From positions 806,001 to 870,000 of the forward strand of contig NW_022204508.1 of the NCBI RefSeq assembly GCF_008831285.2: a DNA stretch of 64,000 bases. The letters are read 5' to 3'. Below the pieces are notes generated by a model, which was given only the letters and a program-made list of their open reading frames with translations, was not told the origin of the DNA and did no database searches. The position numbers were made by a program, and so were the translations under genes. This document shows, one piece after another, positions 1 to 11,888 of the stretch. How positions within the stretch are numbered: the first letter of the stretch is position 1; every line of letters begins with the position of its first letter. This stretch comes from Nymphaea colorata. Its lineage: Eukaryota > Streptophyta > Magnoliopsida > Nymphaeales > Nymphaeaceae.

Positions 1-728
1 AAAGTCTATTTTTTTTCTTTTCATTTTTGCTTGGATCTTGATGGCTGGGGCGAGCCAGGCGTGTTATACATTCACTTGCTGTCACTGAATTTTGGCCATA
101 TTATAATCAAGTAAATTGCTGAGAAACATGTGATCCAGCAGGGTCTGCTTCCTCATAAAACAACCGATGCCAAAGCCTCATATGGACATGTTGGTGTGAT
201 TTCTTAGAATCTTACACTTTGGAAAAAGTTTTATAATTTCAATGCTTTCATATATCCATCTGAGTTAAAAAACACACTGTAAAATGCATGAATTATAAAT
301 TATTCAACTATAAGCAGTTTCCAATTTTTTTTCAAACATCTCATATAATTTTGAAGAAATGTGTATAGTGCTAGCAAGTGCATCTTCTTAAAAGTTAAGA
401 ATGTAGGCACATTTTCAGACTACGGGTTTGTGTTTTAAATTTATGAAGATCATTAAATGCATATTAATGGCCTAAATGTGAAAACCTTTGAAGGCCGCTC
501 AAATAATGGCCAACTTGGGATTTTATCATATCAGCTAATAAATCAGGGCCTTTGTGCATCAATTGATGGATTAAAATGACATGCAAATGTATTTTAACAT
601 GTACATTTTTGTGATAGTTTCTCTGGGTTGGACATGCCCCAACCTCAAAAATTAATAAGAAAATAAATTGCTACAAGCCATACTCTCATTTTCACTGTTT
701 ATTGGTATGTAAATAGAAGATTAGAATA
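1..728. other. AT-rich intergenic DNA, no gene seen
   Basis: No open frame in this stretch looks like a protein I recognise. The only structure seen is the segment at about 135-415, which recurs inverted near 14.9-15.1 kb and is listed separately. Confidence 0.6.
135..415 (+). repeat. Dispersed repeat, copy A of a 15-kb-spaced inverted pair
   Basis: Read forward, this segment matches the reverse complement of about 14,890-15,105. Shared blocks in the same order include 'catatggacatgttggtgtg' with 'atttcttagaatcttacac' following, then 'aaaatgcatga', 'gtatagtgct' and 'gtgcatcttct'. The match is interrupted by small indels. It is non-coding as far as I can see. The family is unknown; it could be a decayed transposon or a duplicated gene flank. 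Confidence 0.6.
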
Positions 729-734
729 TCATGC

Positions 735-1430
735 ATGGATAATATATCGACAACATTCAAAGAAGGAAAAAGAGAGAGAGAGAGCATGACGGAGAGCGAA
801 AGAGAGAGAGAGAAAGGTTGAGAGAGATAGACATAGAGAGATAGAGAGAGATACATAGAGAAAGAGAGAGAAATAGAGAGAGATAGAGTGAAACACTATA
901 ATATGATATTCCCTCTCATTTTCCATGCTCCCGGTTCACTCGAGCATAACCTCTTGTCTCTATAATAGAGATTGAGTGTTATATCCTTTTGCCATAGGGA
1001 GATGAAGAATAGAAGGAGAAAATGAAATGAGAAAGACAACAAAAATATATTCAAGAAATAGAAATAGCAATAACAATGAAGAAAAATAACAGCATCAAGA
1101 ATATTTGAAAGAGCATCATAAAATAAAATATCATCTCATCCTCTCATGCTCCCGGTGCACTTGAGCATAGCCTCTTGTCTCTATAATAGAGATTGAGTAC
1201 TATCTCCTTTGGCCATGGGGAGTGAAGAAGTATCAAAAGAAAAGGAAAATGCTAATCAATAGGAGAGAAAATAAGAGTTAATCATAAAATGAAAGATCAT
1301 ATCATTTTTCATGCTCCCGGTACACTTGAGCATAGCCTCTTGTCCATATATTAGAGATTGAATACTAAGAACTTTCGCCATGGGGGTAGGAAGAAGAGAA
1401 GGAAATGAAGAAAGAAAGAAAAAAACTCTA
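735..1430. repeat. Purine-rich tract with three copies of a ~90-bp unit
   Basis: The plus strand is dominated by GA-rich simple sequence. Embedded in it are three imperfect copies of one unit at about 905-1010, 1128-1222 and 1290-1390. Each contains 'catgctcccggt', 'gagcata.cctcttgtc', 'tagagattga' and 'gccatgggg'. They are separated by unrelated purine-rich spacers of varying length. A minus-strand open frame at 729-926 is a by-product of the simple repeat and is not called as a gene. Confidence 0.7.
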
Positions 1431-1779
1431 ATGAGAATGATTTAGGGAAGATGCTCCAAGTTGGATAATAGAAGAAATGGAAAGAGGAATAGGGAGAGAG
1501 AAATAACTCAAGAGAAACTCTAAGTCTTCAAGTGAGAATACTCTAGAATTTCTCCCAAGGACAACTCTTGCCTAAGAGGGGGGAGTGGAGGCTATTTATA
1601 GAAGATTTTGGTGGCAAAACCTTAAATTTGAATTTTTTTGAATTTCACCCCATTTTCATCCGAATTTCAAAGAATTTTTAATTATTTTGAAAAAAACCTG
1701 GCTTGAAAATGGGTATGATTGACCATTAGGCTTATAAAAATATGTTTTTTTAAAATAAGTTGGGTCTTTATCCACTAAA

Positions 1780-1975
1780 GAAGACTAAATTCACCCTCTA
1801 AAGGAAGGTTTTTTTGTCAAAAGGTGGGGTAAATAGGTCTTGCCCACCAAAATCACCCTCTAAAATGAGGTTCTTTGTCAAAAGGAGGGGCAAATGGTCT
1901 TGCCAACAAAAAAGACCTAAATCACCCTTTAAAAAGTGGTTTTTTGTCAAAAGGAGGGGCAAATGAGTCTGAAAT
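1780..1975. repeat. Three ~65-bp direct repeats
   Basis: Three consecutive units each contain 'atcaccctytaaa', then 'ggtt', 'ttgtcaaaagg.gggg.aaat' and 'tct'. They start near 1780, 1848 and 1905. There is no coding potential. Confidence 0.7.
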
Positions 1976-2159
1976 GCTTGATTTGTATTTGAACTTGGGT
2001 TTTGGATATACGAATTAGATTTTGGGCTTGAAAAAATTTGGGGTGATTACAGATGCCCCTCTTTGTTTCTAGGCGGTTGCTAGACAGGCTTAGTGACAAA
2101 GATAAGCACCGCAAATTTTTCAAACAAAGTGAGTGCAGAGTGACATTTTAGGCTTATCC

Positions 2160-2490
2160 CCTCTTACCTCAATGGGTTGTGTGAGCTTAAATCACAGTTT
2201 CACCCCTTACTTGCATGGGTTTGCCAATTTCAAATTCAGGTTTAACCCCCCCTGAATGGGTTGCCCTGACTTGAATCACAAGTTGAACCCTTTAATTGTG
2301 TGGGTTGCTTTTAGCTTGTAGCGCAGGTTTAACCCCTTTGCCTGCATGGGTTGGTTTGGCTAGCATTGCAGGTTCAACCCTTTAACCTGCATGGGTTGCA
2401 TCGGCTTGCATTGCAGGATTGACCCTTTGCCTGCGTGGGTTGCTCTTTTGTCCATAGTTTCAGGTTTTACCCCTTTCCTAAAGGGGTTGC
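2160..2490. repeat. ~60-bp tandem repeat, about six diverged units
   Basis: Repeated units carry the core 'caggttyaaccc' followed by 'ttgcctgcatgggttg'. Similar cores lie near 2200, 2240, 2285, 2325, 2370, 2410 and 2460. The short plus-strand open frame at 2391-2588 runs through the repeat and is not supported as a gene. Confidence 0.7.
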
Positions 2491-3042
2491 TCAATAACAA
2501 GTGGCAATGCCAGAAAATAACCTTTATAACCTCGAAAACCTTTGTTGAAGCAATGGCTGAGACCCTATTGTTCCTTCATTGGTTGTGACAAGAAAATTTT
2601 CTATCACCTCGAGTGCCTTTTGGTGAAATTTTTGTTTTCACCCAAGGATGGATTTTGAACTTGTTAAAATTCCCAAAACTAAAATTCCCAAAACTAGCGT
2701 TTGGGTTGAGCTTGCTTTGAAAAAGCCCTCAGCCAAATGGCCAAGTTGCGCTTTCTCCATAAAATTCTCTTGTCTAGTGACCTGGTTGAACTAGCTTTTA
2801 GAAAGCTCAGAGCCTAGCGGCCAGATTGCATTTGATCAAATCTTTAGCTTAACAACTGGTTGATTTGATTGAGATATGATCCCTTTTTTTATGGACAATG
2901 ATAATCGTTCATGAAAAATATTTGTCGCAAAAGAATTTTAGAAATGTCCGTGAATATTAAAAAAAATGCCCCAGTATTAGCAATATGCCATGATTGATAA
3001 AGGAAAGAATGTTGCATAGAAGATAAATGGTTGATGTCTTGG

Positions 3043-4390
3043 ATTGAGACTGAGGCGAAGAAAGTAATGAAAATTGCCGCACTCAAATAAGGTATGAGCA
3101 AAATTATAAAAATGAGGTATATGTTCCCTTAACAGGGAAATGAAGGTGCAAGGTAATGACATATATATGAACTTTGGTATGCAAGAATTTGTGTTTTGTC
3201 TCTGAGGTGAAGAAATTGAGACAAAGCTTGTAGGAGGAAAATTTGTTATAAAAATATGATCGGTAGATGATAATTCTCATAGCGAGATATCAAGTTGATA
3301 ATATAGGAAAACAGAACATCTCAATTTTGAAAGAATTAAATCTCAAGTAGAGTTTAAATATATGAGGTTTGACTCAGGAAGATATAGATTGAACCAAAGT
3401 GAATAAATAAGTTAAAAATTAGATGTCCAACTATTGAAACTAGAATATATTGGAGCATTAGCAAAAATCTTGTACTAAATGATGGCCCAATAAAATCATG
3501 GAAGTAGTAAAATGGGAAGAAAGACATTCCATATGTACTAAAGTTGAAAAATGATTGGGCTAAATATAAGTGTGGAAACAAAGAATGTATAGCTCGAGTC
3601 AAGCACATGTTGATCACAGAGTTAGATTGAGGCAGAGAAAATAATGAAATTTGCCTCAAATGCATAAAAATTAATATAAGAGGGTGAAAGGTAATATTAC
3701 GTGTTTGCGCTTGGATATGAAAGAATTTTGACACGTAATTGGGACAAAGCTTGTATGAAAGGAATTTGTTGTATAAATATGATTGGTAAATAGTGATTTT
3801 CATAGCAAGATATCAAGTTGATAATATAGAAAAATAGAGAGAATTATCAGCAATTTATTACTTGTGAAGAATATTAACTTTGAAAGGATATGACCTCGTG
3901 TAGAGTACAATGAATACATGATGTTTGCTTCATATGGTCCAATAAATTGAAACCACGTATGATATGATTGAAGATGAAACATAATCGAGTAAAGCAAAGA
4001 TTGACATTCGATTTGGAATAAATGATAGCCCAATGAAATTGGGGAGAAAGATACGGATGTTGAAGCTGAAATAATTATGCAAGACTTGAGTCAAGCAAAT
4101 TTGGTAATTCTGGCTATCATGTTCAAAAATATGAGGTCAGACAAATAAGAATGGGATTAACAATGTGAAATAAAATGTAGATTTTGAAGCAACTCTAAAA
4201 AAAGTAGATTTGCCAAAAAATAATTAATAATTCAATGAAATTGTGGAAGTAGTAAAACATGAGGAAAGACACACCATGATTATTGAAACTTGGAAAAATG
4301 ATTGGTTAAAATAAGGGCAAAAGAATGCATGACCAAGTCAAGCGAAGTTGGTAATTGAGCCAATAACTGGTTATCATGTTGAAGACCAAT
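3043..4390. repeat. Diverged ~575-bp tandem duplication, AT-rich
   Basis: About 3043-3360 and 3624-3905 align in order: both have 'gattgag..', 'gaaa.taatgaaa.ttgcc', 'gacaaagcttgta', then 'gatatcaagttgataatata' and 'gtagag'. Downstream parts (3480-3600, about 4020-4110 and 4225-4345) share 'cccaat.aaat', 'ggaagtagtaaaa' and 'gagtcaagc'. The minus-strand open frames here (3354-3803, 3800-4033) are Ile/Phe-rich and fall inside the repeated DNA, so I do not call them genes. Confidence 0.55.
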
Positions 4391-5546
4391 GAATAAATAA
4401 ACAGTAGATCTTGACCACATCTGCAATCTGCTTGCCGACATATAATGAAAGCAGTTGTAGAAATTGGAGCAAAAGAAGAGAGAAAAGCTTCAGCTTTGGA
4501 TGCTTTCTGATAGGTGCATAAAAGGTCAGACTTTCATTCCCAGAAGTTTATCTTGATCCAATGAAGGATGCTGGGAGGTAGGCTCCCCACCATTTATTAA
4601 GAAGGATTCATATGTACACGACAGAAGTTTATCTTGATCAAATTTAGTGTTTTCTTCTACAAAAAAAGTACAAGTATCGGCAATTAATAAAAATAAACAT
4701 TATAGGCTAAGTGCACTCATGCAGGGGTATACAAGCTAATAGAATACGAATGGTATTAAGTTGAAGACAAAACAATTAATAAATGGAGTTCCAACCAGTG
4801 AAAATGGTGTCAATTAGATATTGTGGTTCATACGGATGTTGACAAATTCAATTTTTTTCTTTTCATTTTTGTCCACTTGTGTGTAGCTTAGCCTACCATC
4901 TTTAGATCCCTCGTATTTTATTTTCCTCTTGAAATCCCAATCAAGGAATCAAGAACAAATTGATAGTGGTCCATCCTTTTTTTAGACAGTGATTCATTTT
5001 TTTTATGAAATTACAAATTTTGGTTCAAACATAAAAATACCAATAATTTCAAAAATATGTCATAGTGTTATAGGAGAAATTATGGCCGTGGTGAGAATAT
5101 AATGTACATGATGGGTATTATATGAAAATGTAAATCAAATTCTTGAGAGATCGGTGAGTCCTTATGGTCTCTTATTCATCTAATATGTAGTTTATAGCTA
5201 GAATATTTCTTCTTTTTCTTCTTCTAATGGAACCTCATTAGTCAAATTTAAATTTGATTCCTCAAGGTATAGTAGCTAAATCGCATTTGAAGTCTGTTTG
5301 TAATAATCCTATACAAAATTGACCATTTGCAATTCATTCTGTCCCCACATATAGAGAAAGCCCCAAGCGGTGTAGCATAGTTGCCCGGACTGACAAGACA
5401 ACAAAAGTTCACTGTTAGTTCATTTATTCTGGGTGCTACTGCTAGGGACTGCAAAAGATGGATGCATGACACTTTAGTTGACATGTACTCTGCTCTCCAC
5501 CCAGAACCAGATTAGAGGAAAAAAGGAAGGGGCTTCAGCCTCCTCA
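4390..5546. other. Intergenic DNA, no gene recognised
   Basis: A short duplicated phrase, 'cagaagtttatcttgatc', occurs near 4540 and 4623. A minus-strand open frame of 78 codons (5248-5484) begins with Met but resembles no family I know and has no supporting context. Nothing else is evident. Confidence 0.5.
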
Positions 5547-5900
5547 GGGTATTCATATTAACTAAAGCAAAAAATACAGTTGTGAAATGAATTTAATCCA
5601 AACCATCAATCAGTAAAGAAAACATGGTGACAAGAGCGTCATTTTCATGAGGATAGACCAAGGGTATTCGTATAAAATAAAGCAAAAAAAAGGTAGTTGT
5701 GATATGAATTTAATCCATAATATCCACCAGTAAAGAGACAAAGTGACCAGAACATCATTTTCTTTACGATAGATAAAGGGTATTCATACAAACTAAAGCA
5801 AAAAAAAAAAAAAAAGACAGTTATGAAATGAATTTAATCCAAAGCATCCAGCAGTCAAAAAGACAGTAATAAGAGAATAATTTTATTTACAATAGACCCA
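5547..5900. repeat. Three-copy ~115-bp tandem repeat
   Basis: Units start at 5547, 5662 and 5778. Each begins 'gggtattc' and contains 'taaagcaaaaaa', 'atgaatttaatcca', 'atc.a.cagt.aa' and 'atagaccca' or a close variant. The third unit has an expanded A-run. The repeat is non-coding. Confidence 0.85.
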
Positions 5901-6014
5901 GAAGAATGGCTGCAAGGTGCATAACAATGACACTGGACTGCTTAATTGGATGCTAGCTTTAAGCACTAAAAGAGTGCACTGCTCATTCATTGAAGAAGAA
6001 GCCCCTTTGACCCT

Positions 6015-6016
<2 letters not shown>

Positions 6017-6065
<49 letters not shown>
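6017..6065. repeat. (TC)n(TG)n compound microsatellite
   Basis: A run of tc dinucleotides passes directly into a run of tg dinucleotides. Confidence 0.95.
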
Positions 6066-6066
<1 letters not shown>

Positions 6067-6302
6067 CATTCCATATGGTGACTTCAACTGATTTGGTTAC
6101 ATAGCTTCCTTTTATTGCTGGAACATTGCCTAATTTCCATCTTTTGCCTGTCTGTGCAATTTATGGAGCAAGTTTGCTTAGCATAACAACAAATGCATGG
6201 CGTGAAGCAGCAAACACAGTACTTTATATCTATTTCTTCAAACTTCAAAATTCCATCTGACATTTCCTAATTCATTTTCTTCTACTTTACTCCGTATGTG
6301 TC

Positions 6303-6400
6303 AATGCATGCATGCATGCATCTGTGTATGTGTGTGTGAAAGAAAAAGAGAGATTGAAAAAGAGAGAGAGACAGAGCGAGAGAAAAAAAGGAAACAGTTG
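6303..6400. repeat. (TGCA)n / (TG)n / GA-rich simple repeats
   Basis: 'tgcatgcatgcatgcat' is followed by tgtgtgtg and then a gagaga-rich stretch. Overlapping open frames on both strands here are simple-repeat artefacts. Confidence 0.85.
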
Positions 6401-7636
6401 AGTGACCAAAAAGGAGTCCACCCATTAGGAATGAGATTCCTTCAGCAAAGAAATATTGTCTCAGAGACCCTAACCACCTAGAAGTTCTGGCTGGATGACA
6501 AGGACCCTGCACCTTGCTTTTGCACATGGCTGCCATGTTACTTTTTGCCAAGTACTTTTCATGTTGACATGACACCCCTCAACTTTTTCCCCACTCTATG
6601 TATCTTAAACTTATTCTATATTCAACATTAATGGCACAAGAAGGTTTAAAACCCAAGACAATAATAGATGGTAGAATTTCACTTTCTATTTCTAGCTGAA
6701 AACAAGTCCTTCACATCATTCCCCGCACTAATTTTGAAGTTGTTGACGTTTGGAATATACTGTTGTGCATCATCTTCATTCCTACGTTCAGTTAGCTGGT
6801 ACCACAACTTTTTTGAAACAGAAAGCACTCTCTTGCTTGGGAGTCAAGAGCAAACATTTCTTTAGGAGTAACAAACGTTATTACTCATTACTGTTAGTTG
6901 GTTGAATCCGTTCATGTGATTGAACCACATTCCGATTGTGTTCTCAACTTATACATGTTGTGCCACTTTATTACACACATATAAATATATAAAATATGAG
7001 AAATAGTAACTAGCATTGGGGTCAAATGGCTGTCCATCCATTAGCAATCACTTTCTTGACCAAGAGTAGTAGACCTAATTAAAGGTACAACATACAATTC
7101 TTGATTGATATTCAAATTTGGTCATCCGGAATAAGTGGACACACAAATGTTTAGCTCTGAAGGACTCATATCACTGCACACCAGATATCAGCTTAACAAC
7201 AGTTAATTTCCCATGTGCCACATGCCCAATAAATAAGCACCTTTTTCACCCAAAGTAAATCTTCCCACCTACATTTTCTCTTTTTTAACTTGGGTATCTT
7301 TCTTACTGCAAATACATGAAAAGATAAAAGAATTATCTCAAGAAGAGAAAGGAACTGCAACTAAACAGAAAGATGCAGATCTGAAACGGATGCAGTTGGT
7401 ACACCCTTTTGACTTCAGGGAGGGTGCATGCACTGCCCTTCAGGGACCTGTGGTTATAGCATTCCTGCCTACTGGGGTTCAGGCAAGGTAAACACCATGG
7501 CTGTTAGGGGTATCAATCATTTTTAATAGTCACAATTAATGCCGTGGCTGTTGCATAGAACAAACAAAGCAGATTTTTGCTTTACCCAGTGATGATGACC
7601 AACCTATTCCATTCACTTAAATGACCATGGCTGTTG
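6400..7636. other. Intergenic DNA 5' of the copia element
   Basis: No convincing gene is seen. Three short phrases, 'ccatggctgtt' or 'ccgtggctgtt', occur at about 7495, 7543 and 7625, just upstream of the 5' LTR. I looked here for the missing N-terminal half of the downstream NLR and found only a very weak P-loop-like phrase, which I reject below. Confidence 0.5.
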
Positions 7637-8062
7637 TGTAAATGCACAAGCTGCAGACCGTTACAGCTGCTCACCGGATGAAGGAAATCGTGAAGATCAT
7701 GCGAGCTCAATGAATGAAGAAAATCATGAAGATCATGACAAATCAAACAAAAAGGCAACTATACCCGTTAGATTTGGAGTGATAAATCAAGGAAATACAC
7801 CTCACGAGGCAGGGAATCTAGGCAAGAAAAGTGGCAACATATCCTCATCAAAGGAGAAAGAAATTATTATAGAAACTAGAAATTTAAGGAAGGATTGTTT
7901 GAATTTTAAACAAATCTGTAACAATCCCTCCAAGAAACATGTATAAATTTTCTCATCAAGGGAACCTCATATCCATCATTTTTCTTGGTGTGAGAGACAG
8001 AGGACGTAGGATTCTAGTTAATCCAAACCACTTAAAATTTGAGTCTTGCATTTTTCCTTTCA
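7637..8062 (+). repeat. 5' LTR of the copia element
   Basis: It runs from TGTAAATG to the CA immediately before the primer site, 426 bp. Its first ~213 bp match the 3' LTR at 11,889-12,101. It contains short internal repeats of 'aatcatgaagatcatg'. The second half has no counterpart in the 3' LTR. Confidence 0.85.
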
Positions 8063-8074
8063 TGGTATCAGAGC
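8063..8074 (+). other. Primer binding site (tRNA-Met) of the copia element
   Basis: TGGTATCAGAGC lies directly after the 5' LTR. It is complementary to the 3' end of plant initiator tRNA-Met, the usual copia primer. The same 12-mer is used by the viral copies further right. Confidence 0.9.
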
Positions 8075-8103
8075 ATAGTTCCGTGAGGATTAAGGATTTC
8101 TCC

Positions 8104-9210
8104 ATGGCTTCCGGTGCATCCTCTTCGTCCTTCATGGCAGCTAAGTATCCATATCCTTCAACGGTTAATGTTGCAAATTTTATCTCTATCAAACTCTCTC
8201 ACAAGAATTACTTGCTTTGGAAAACCAAAATGCTTGGGCTGATTGAAGGCCAAGACATGATGGGTTTTATTGATGGACAAATCTCCAAACTGACCTCTAC
8301 CATTGAAATTGTTGAAAATGGTGAGGCGGGTTCTGTCCCAAATCCAGAATTCTTTGCCTAGAAAAAAACAGACCGACTTCTTAGAGGATGGATCACTGGA
8401 TCACTCTCAGAAGAAGTGCTAGGTCTTGTGGTTGGACTCCCAAGCTCGGCTGAAGTCTGGAATGCTCTTATGATGGTCTTTGCTAGAGAATCAAAAGACT
8501 GAGAATTTCTGTTAAACAGAAAATTGCAGACTTTTCAAAAGCAAGATAAAAATGTTACTGAGTATATAACAGGTTTCAAAACCATATGTGATGAGTTGGC
8601 AGCCATTGGGAAACCTCTGTTGGATCAAGACAAAGTTTGTTGGCTCATAAATGGGCTTGGATCAGGTTATGAATTGTTTATGACATCGATACTTCGACCT
8701 CCTATTCCTGCATATATTGATGTTGTTTCACTGCTTGAAAGCTACGACAACGTGAAAAACCTCCATGGGTTCCAACTTAATCCTAATGCTGCGTTCATAA
8801 GCCAGCAAGTTCAAGTTCAACCCTCTTACTCTCACAATTACAGAGGATGTGATCACTATAACAGAAAAAATAGTAACTCTTGCTTCAACTCGCGAGGACG
8901 TGGATTTCCACCCGCTTCTCAATCTCGTCCCACCAACACTCCAGCCAATGCCGGACGAAATACCACTCAATCTTCAGTCAAAGCAGTGTGTCAAATTTGC
9001 GGCTTGAGTAATGACACGACATTCAAATGCTACCACAGATTCAATCAGGCATATCAGCCCAAAGATCTTCCAAAATTTTTTTCCATTGTTCAAGTTGACG
9101 ATCCTAATAATGCAGGCTGGTATCCAGACACTGGCACAACTTCTCATGTTGCAGATGATCCAGGTAAACTGAAACATCTCATTAAATACAACTCATATCG
9201 GCTCTACTAA
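8104..9210 (+). pseudogene. copia gag and start of protease, broken
   Basis: The start is taken at the ATG giving MASGASSSSFMAAKYPY, shortly after the primer site. The gag region shows the copia hallmark 'NYLLWKTKMLGLIEGQDMMG' and, further on, 'ITGFKTICDELAAIGKPL'. In-frame stops occur at 8359-8361 and 8510-8512. The zinc knuckle reads CQICGLSNDTTFKC: the Cys residues are kept but the usual His is Asp, so metal binding is probably lost. The protease signature is WYPDTGTTSHVADD, with the catalytic Asp in a D-T-G context. A stop at 9208-9210 then closes the frame. Confidence 0.9.
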
Positions 9211-10025
9211 TATTGATCTTGGAAATACAACTCTCCCTCTTGATAATGTGCTGGTTGTTCCTGCGATAAAGAAAAATCTTATTTCTGTAAGTCAGCTTAC
9301 ATCTTATATGCCCTATGTATTTGAGCTTACATCTGATTTGTTTTTTATTAAGGACAAGGAAACTAATCAGACGATTGCCAAGGGAGCTAGAGAGGAAGAC
9401 TTATACGTGCTCGAGACCAGACTGAAGGCAGTATTCTTTTCTGATCGTTTAATAACAGCAACGTCCGAAATTTGGCATAGTCACCTCAGGCATCCATCAG
9501 CTAAGATCATTGATTTTTTATCGTCCAAGGGTAGAATAAATTTGACAGAAAAAAAGTCTATGTTTTCTATTTGTCAAAGTTGTCAATTGGGAAAAGCAAC
9601 ACGTTTTCCTTTTCTTCCATTAGATGATGAATATTATGAACCCTTTGAAAAAATTCATTGTGATTTTTGGGGACCAGCACCGGTTGATTCTTGTCAAAAA
9701 TTTTGATATTATGCTGTCTTTGTTGATCACCACTCTCGATACCCCTGGATCTATCCTTTAAAATCTAAGTATGAATTTTTTACAAAGTTTATGGAATTTC
9801 ATAAGATGGTGACAACGCAATTCGGAAGATCTGTAAAAAATTTTCAAAGTGATGAAGGTGGTGAATTTAAGAGCGCTGTTTTTCTCTCTTATTTAAGAGA
9901 ATGTTGAATCAAATATCTCAAGGCTTGCCCAAAAACTCCTGAACAGAATGGGTTGGTGGAGTGGAAACACAGGTCAGTTACTGAACTTGGACTAACTTTA
10001 CTATTTCATAGTAATTTACCAACCT
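9211..10025 (+). pseudogene. copia integrase, truncated and broken
   Basis: The N-terminal zinc-binding region is recognisable as WHSHLRHPS followed by CQSCQLGK. The usual WHxRLGHPS has lost its Gly. Core acidic residues can be followed in 'HCDFWGPAP', 'NFQSDEGGEF' and 'PEQNGLVEWKHR', but stops at 9704-9706 and near 9904 interrupt the frame. After 'LLFHSNLPT' (about 10,023) the sequence jumps to the Pro/Ser-rich linker that precedes the reverse transcriptase. The C-terminal part of the integrase is therefore deleted. Confidence 0.88.
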
Positions 10026-11830
10026 GCTCTCACCGAAGTGAACTCCCCTGATCTTGCGAGACTTCACAATTGTGAAACAGAACCTCCCTTTCTTGCTTCT
10101 TCTCTACAACAACCAGTCATGCCTCCCTTACCTATATCACCACCAGAGTCACCAGTTTTCGCTCACCATCACCGCTTAGGTCGCCAACTCCTCACTCGTC
10201 ATCGCTGCCTAGCTCACCCTCTCCAATCTCATCTAATGCCTTACCTAATACCTCTACTAGACTGTCTCATCCTATGGTCATGCATTCTCAAAATGGTATT
10301 GTTAAACCCAATCCCAAATACATATTAACTACCCATGCTCCCACCCAACCAAGACATTTTTCCATTGCTGTTAAACATCCTGGTTGGAGGCAAGCTATGG
10401 AGGATGAAATGGCAGCATTGATTGCAAATGGCACATGGACCTTGGTACCTCGCAATCCCTCCATGCATATTATTGGCAGCCAATGGGTTTACAAAACCAA
10501 ATTGAATAGTGATGGCCACGTTGATAGACTTAAGGCAAGGCTGGTAGCACAGGGTTACACTCAAGTTGAAGGTGTGGATTTCCTTGAAACCTTTTCACCA
10601 GTTGTTAAACCAGTGGCTATTCTGATCGTTCTCTCTATTGCTCTTATGAATACCTGGCCACTTAAACAACTTGATGTCAAAAATGCATTCTTGAATGGCT
10701 ATTTGACTGAAACTGTATTCATTGAGCAGCCTCCATGTTTCAAAGATGATCGATTTCCACACCTTGTTTGCAACTTAAATTGTGAGCTATATGGCCTCAA
10801 ACATGCCCCTCGAGCTTGGTATGATCTGTTTGCTCAATTCTTATTTTCTCACAATTTTCAAGCCAGCTATGCAGATCCATCATTATTTGTTCAACTGCAA
10901 TAGTCAACTATAATTATACTTCTATTATATGTGGATGATATCATTCTCACTGGTAGCAGTCCAACTTTTCTTGCATCCTTTCAAAAGGAAGTATCACGTA
11001 CATTTGCTATGAATGATCTTGAGGACTTACATTATTTCTTAGGCATTCAAGTTCAATGCACTGCTTCTGGACTATTCCTCAACCAGCAATGCTATGCTAT
11101 GGAAATTGTAGAATGCGCTCAGATGCAATCGTGCAGATCAACTGTTACCCCAATGGTTACTAATGTTTCCAGAAACAACACTGTAGAAGAAGAAGCATAT
11201 CCCAATGCTACATTGTATCGTAGTCTTGTTGGCACTCTGCAATATCTTATGTTTACACGACCAGACATCACTTATGCTGTTGATTATGTGTCAATGCACG
11301 TTCCCTCCCTGCGACCTTTCTAGTTGCTGAAACGCATTCTTCGCTATATTCAAGGTACTATCTCCCTTGGGATGCAATTCTTTAAGCCCAACAAATTATC
11401 AGTTCGAGCTTATTCTAATGCAGATTGGGCCGGCTGCCCCTCCATTCGTCGCTCTACCACAGGCTACTGCACCTTTTTGGGCCCCAATTGTATTTCCTGG
11501 GCATCTAAAATACAACAAAGTGTTGTGCGATCTTCTTGTGAAGTAGAATATCGTGCTCTTGCAACAACAGCAGCAGAACTAACTTGGATCATGTTCATTC
11601 TTAGAGATCTTGGACTGTTTCCCTCTCAACCTCCCTTGCTTTTATGTGACAATCTTTCTGCTTTGCAATCCACCATGAAAATGGCCCATCACTCCCGGAT
11701 GAAGCATATTGAGCTTGATTTTCATTTTGTACGGCAAAAAGTGGCTCTTGGATTGTTAGTTACTCAATTTATTTCGTCCGCTCATCAGCTTGCTGATATG
11801 TTTACAAAGCCATTGCCCATCATCGATTGA
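10026..11830 (+). pseudogene. copia reverse transcriptase and RNase H, broken
   Basis: A Pro/Ser-rich linker leads into the copia RT. Conserved blocks are 'WRQAMEDEMAAL', 'NGTWTLVPR', 'KARLVAQGYTQ', 'DVKNAFLNGYL', 'YGLKHAPRAWYD' and the catalytic YVDD at 10,928-10,939. RNase H follows with 'SNADWAGCPS', 'SSCEVEYRALA', 'LLCDNLSAL', 'KHIELDFHFVR' and the terminal 'QLADMFTKPLP'. Stops at 10,901-10,903 and 11,321-11,323 split the reading frame into three open pieces. The catalytic motifs themselves are largely preserved. Confidence 0.93.
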
Positions 11831-11888
11831 CAACATTGGGTCACAATCTCAGACTTTGCTATAGTCTACGCTCGAGATTGAAGGGGCA

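Larger units (their letters stand above)
1430..2880. mobile_element. LTR-retrotransposon-like non-coding debris
   Basis: The segment has a TATA-like 'ctatttatag' at about 1588 after a GC-richer stretch. It then holds three ~65-bp direct repeats (1780-1975), the string 'gattacagatgcccctcttt' near 2045, and a ~60-bp tandem repeat (2160-2490). This layout is familiar from the LTR and untranslated parts of plant Ty3-type or large non-autonomous elements. I find no primer site, coding domain or matching second LTR, so the assignment is a guess from general appearance. Confidence 0.3.

Noticed and set aside
729-926. Ser/Leu/Phe-rich minus-strand open frame.
   Set aside because: It is the translation of a GA/TC simple repeat.
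5248-5484. 78-codon minus-strand frame with protein-like composition.
   Set aside because: No recognisable family, no neighbouring exons or signals; it could be chance.
7380-7530. A possible NB-ARC P-loop remnant ('GPVVIA' and, in another frame, 'YWGSGK').
   Set aside because: It needs a frameshift, the Lys is not followed by Ser/Thr, and no other NB-ARC motif is found nearby. Too weak to call.
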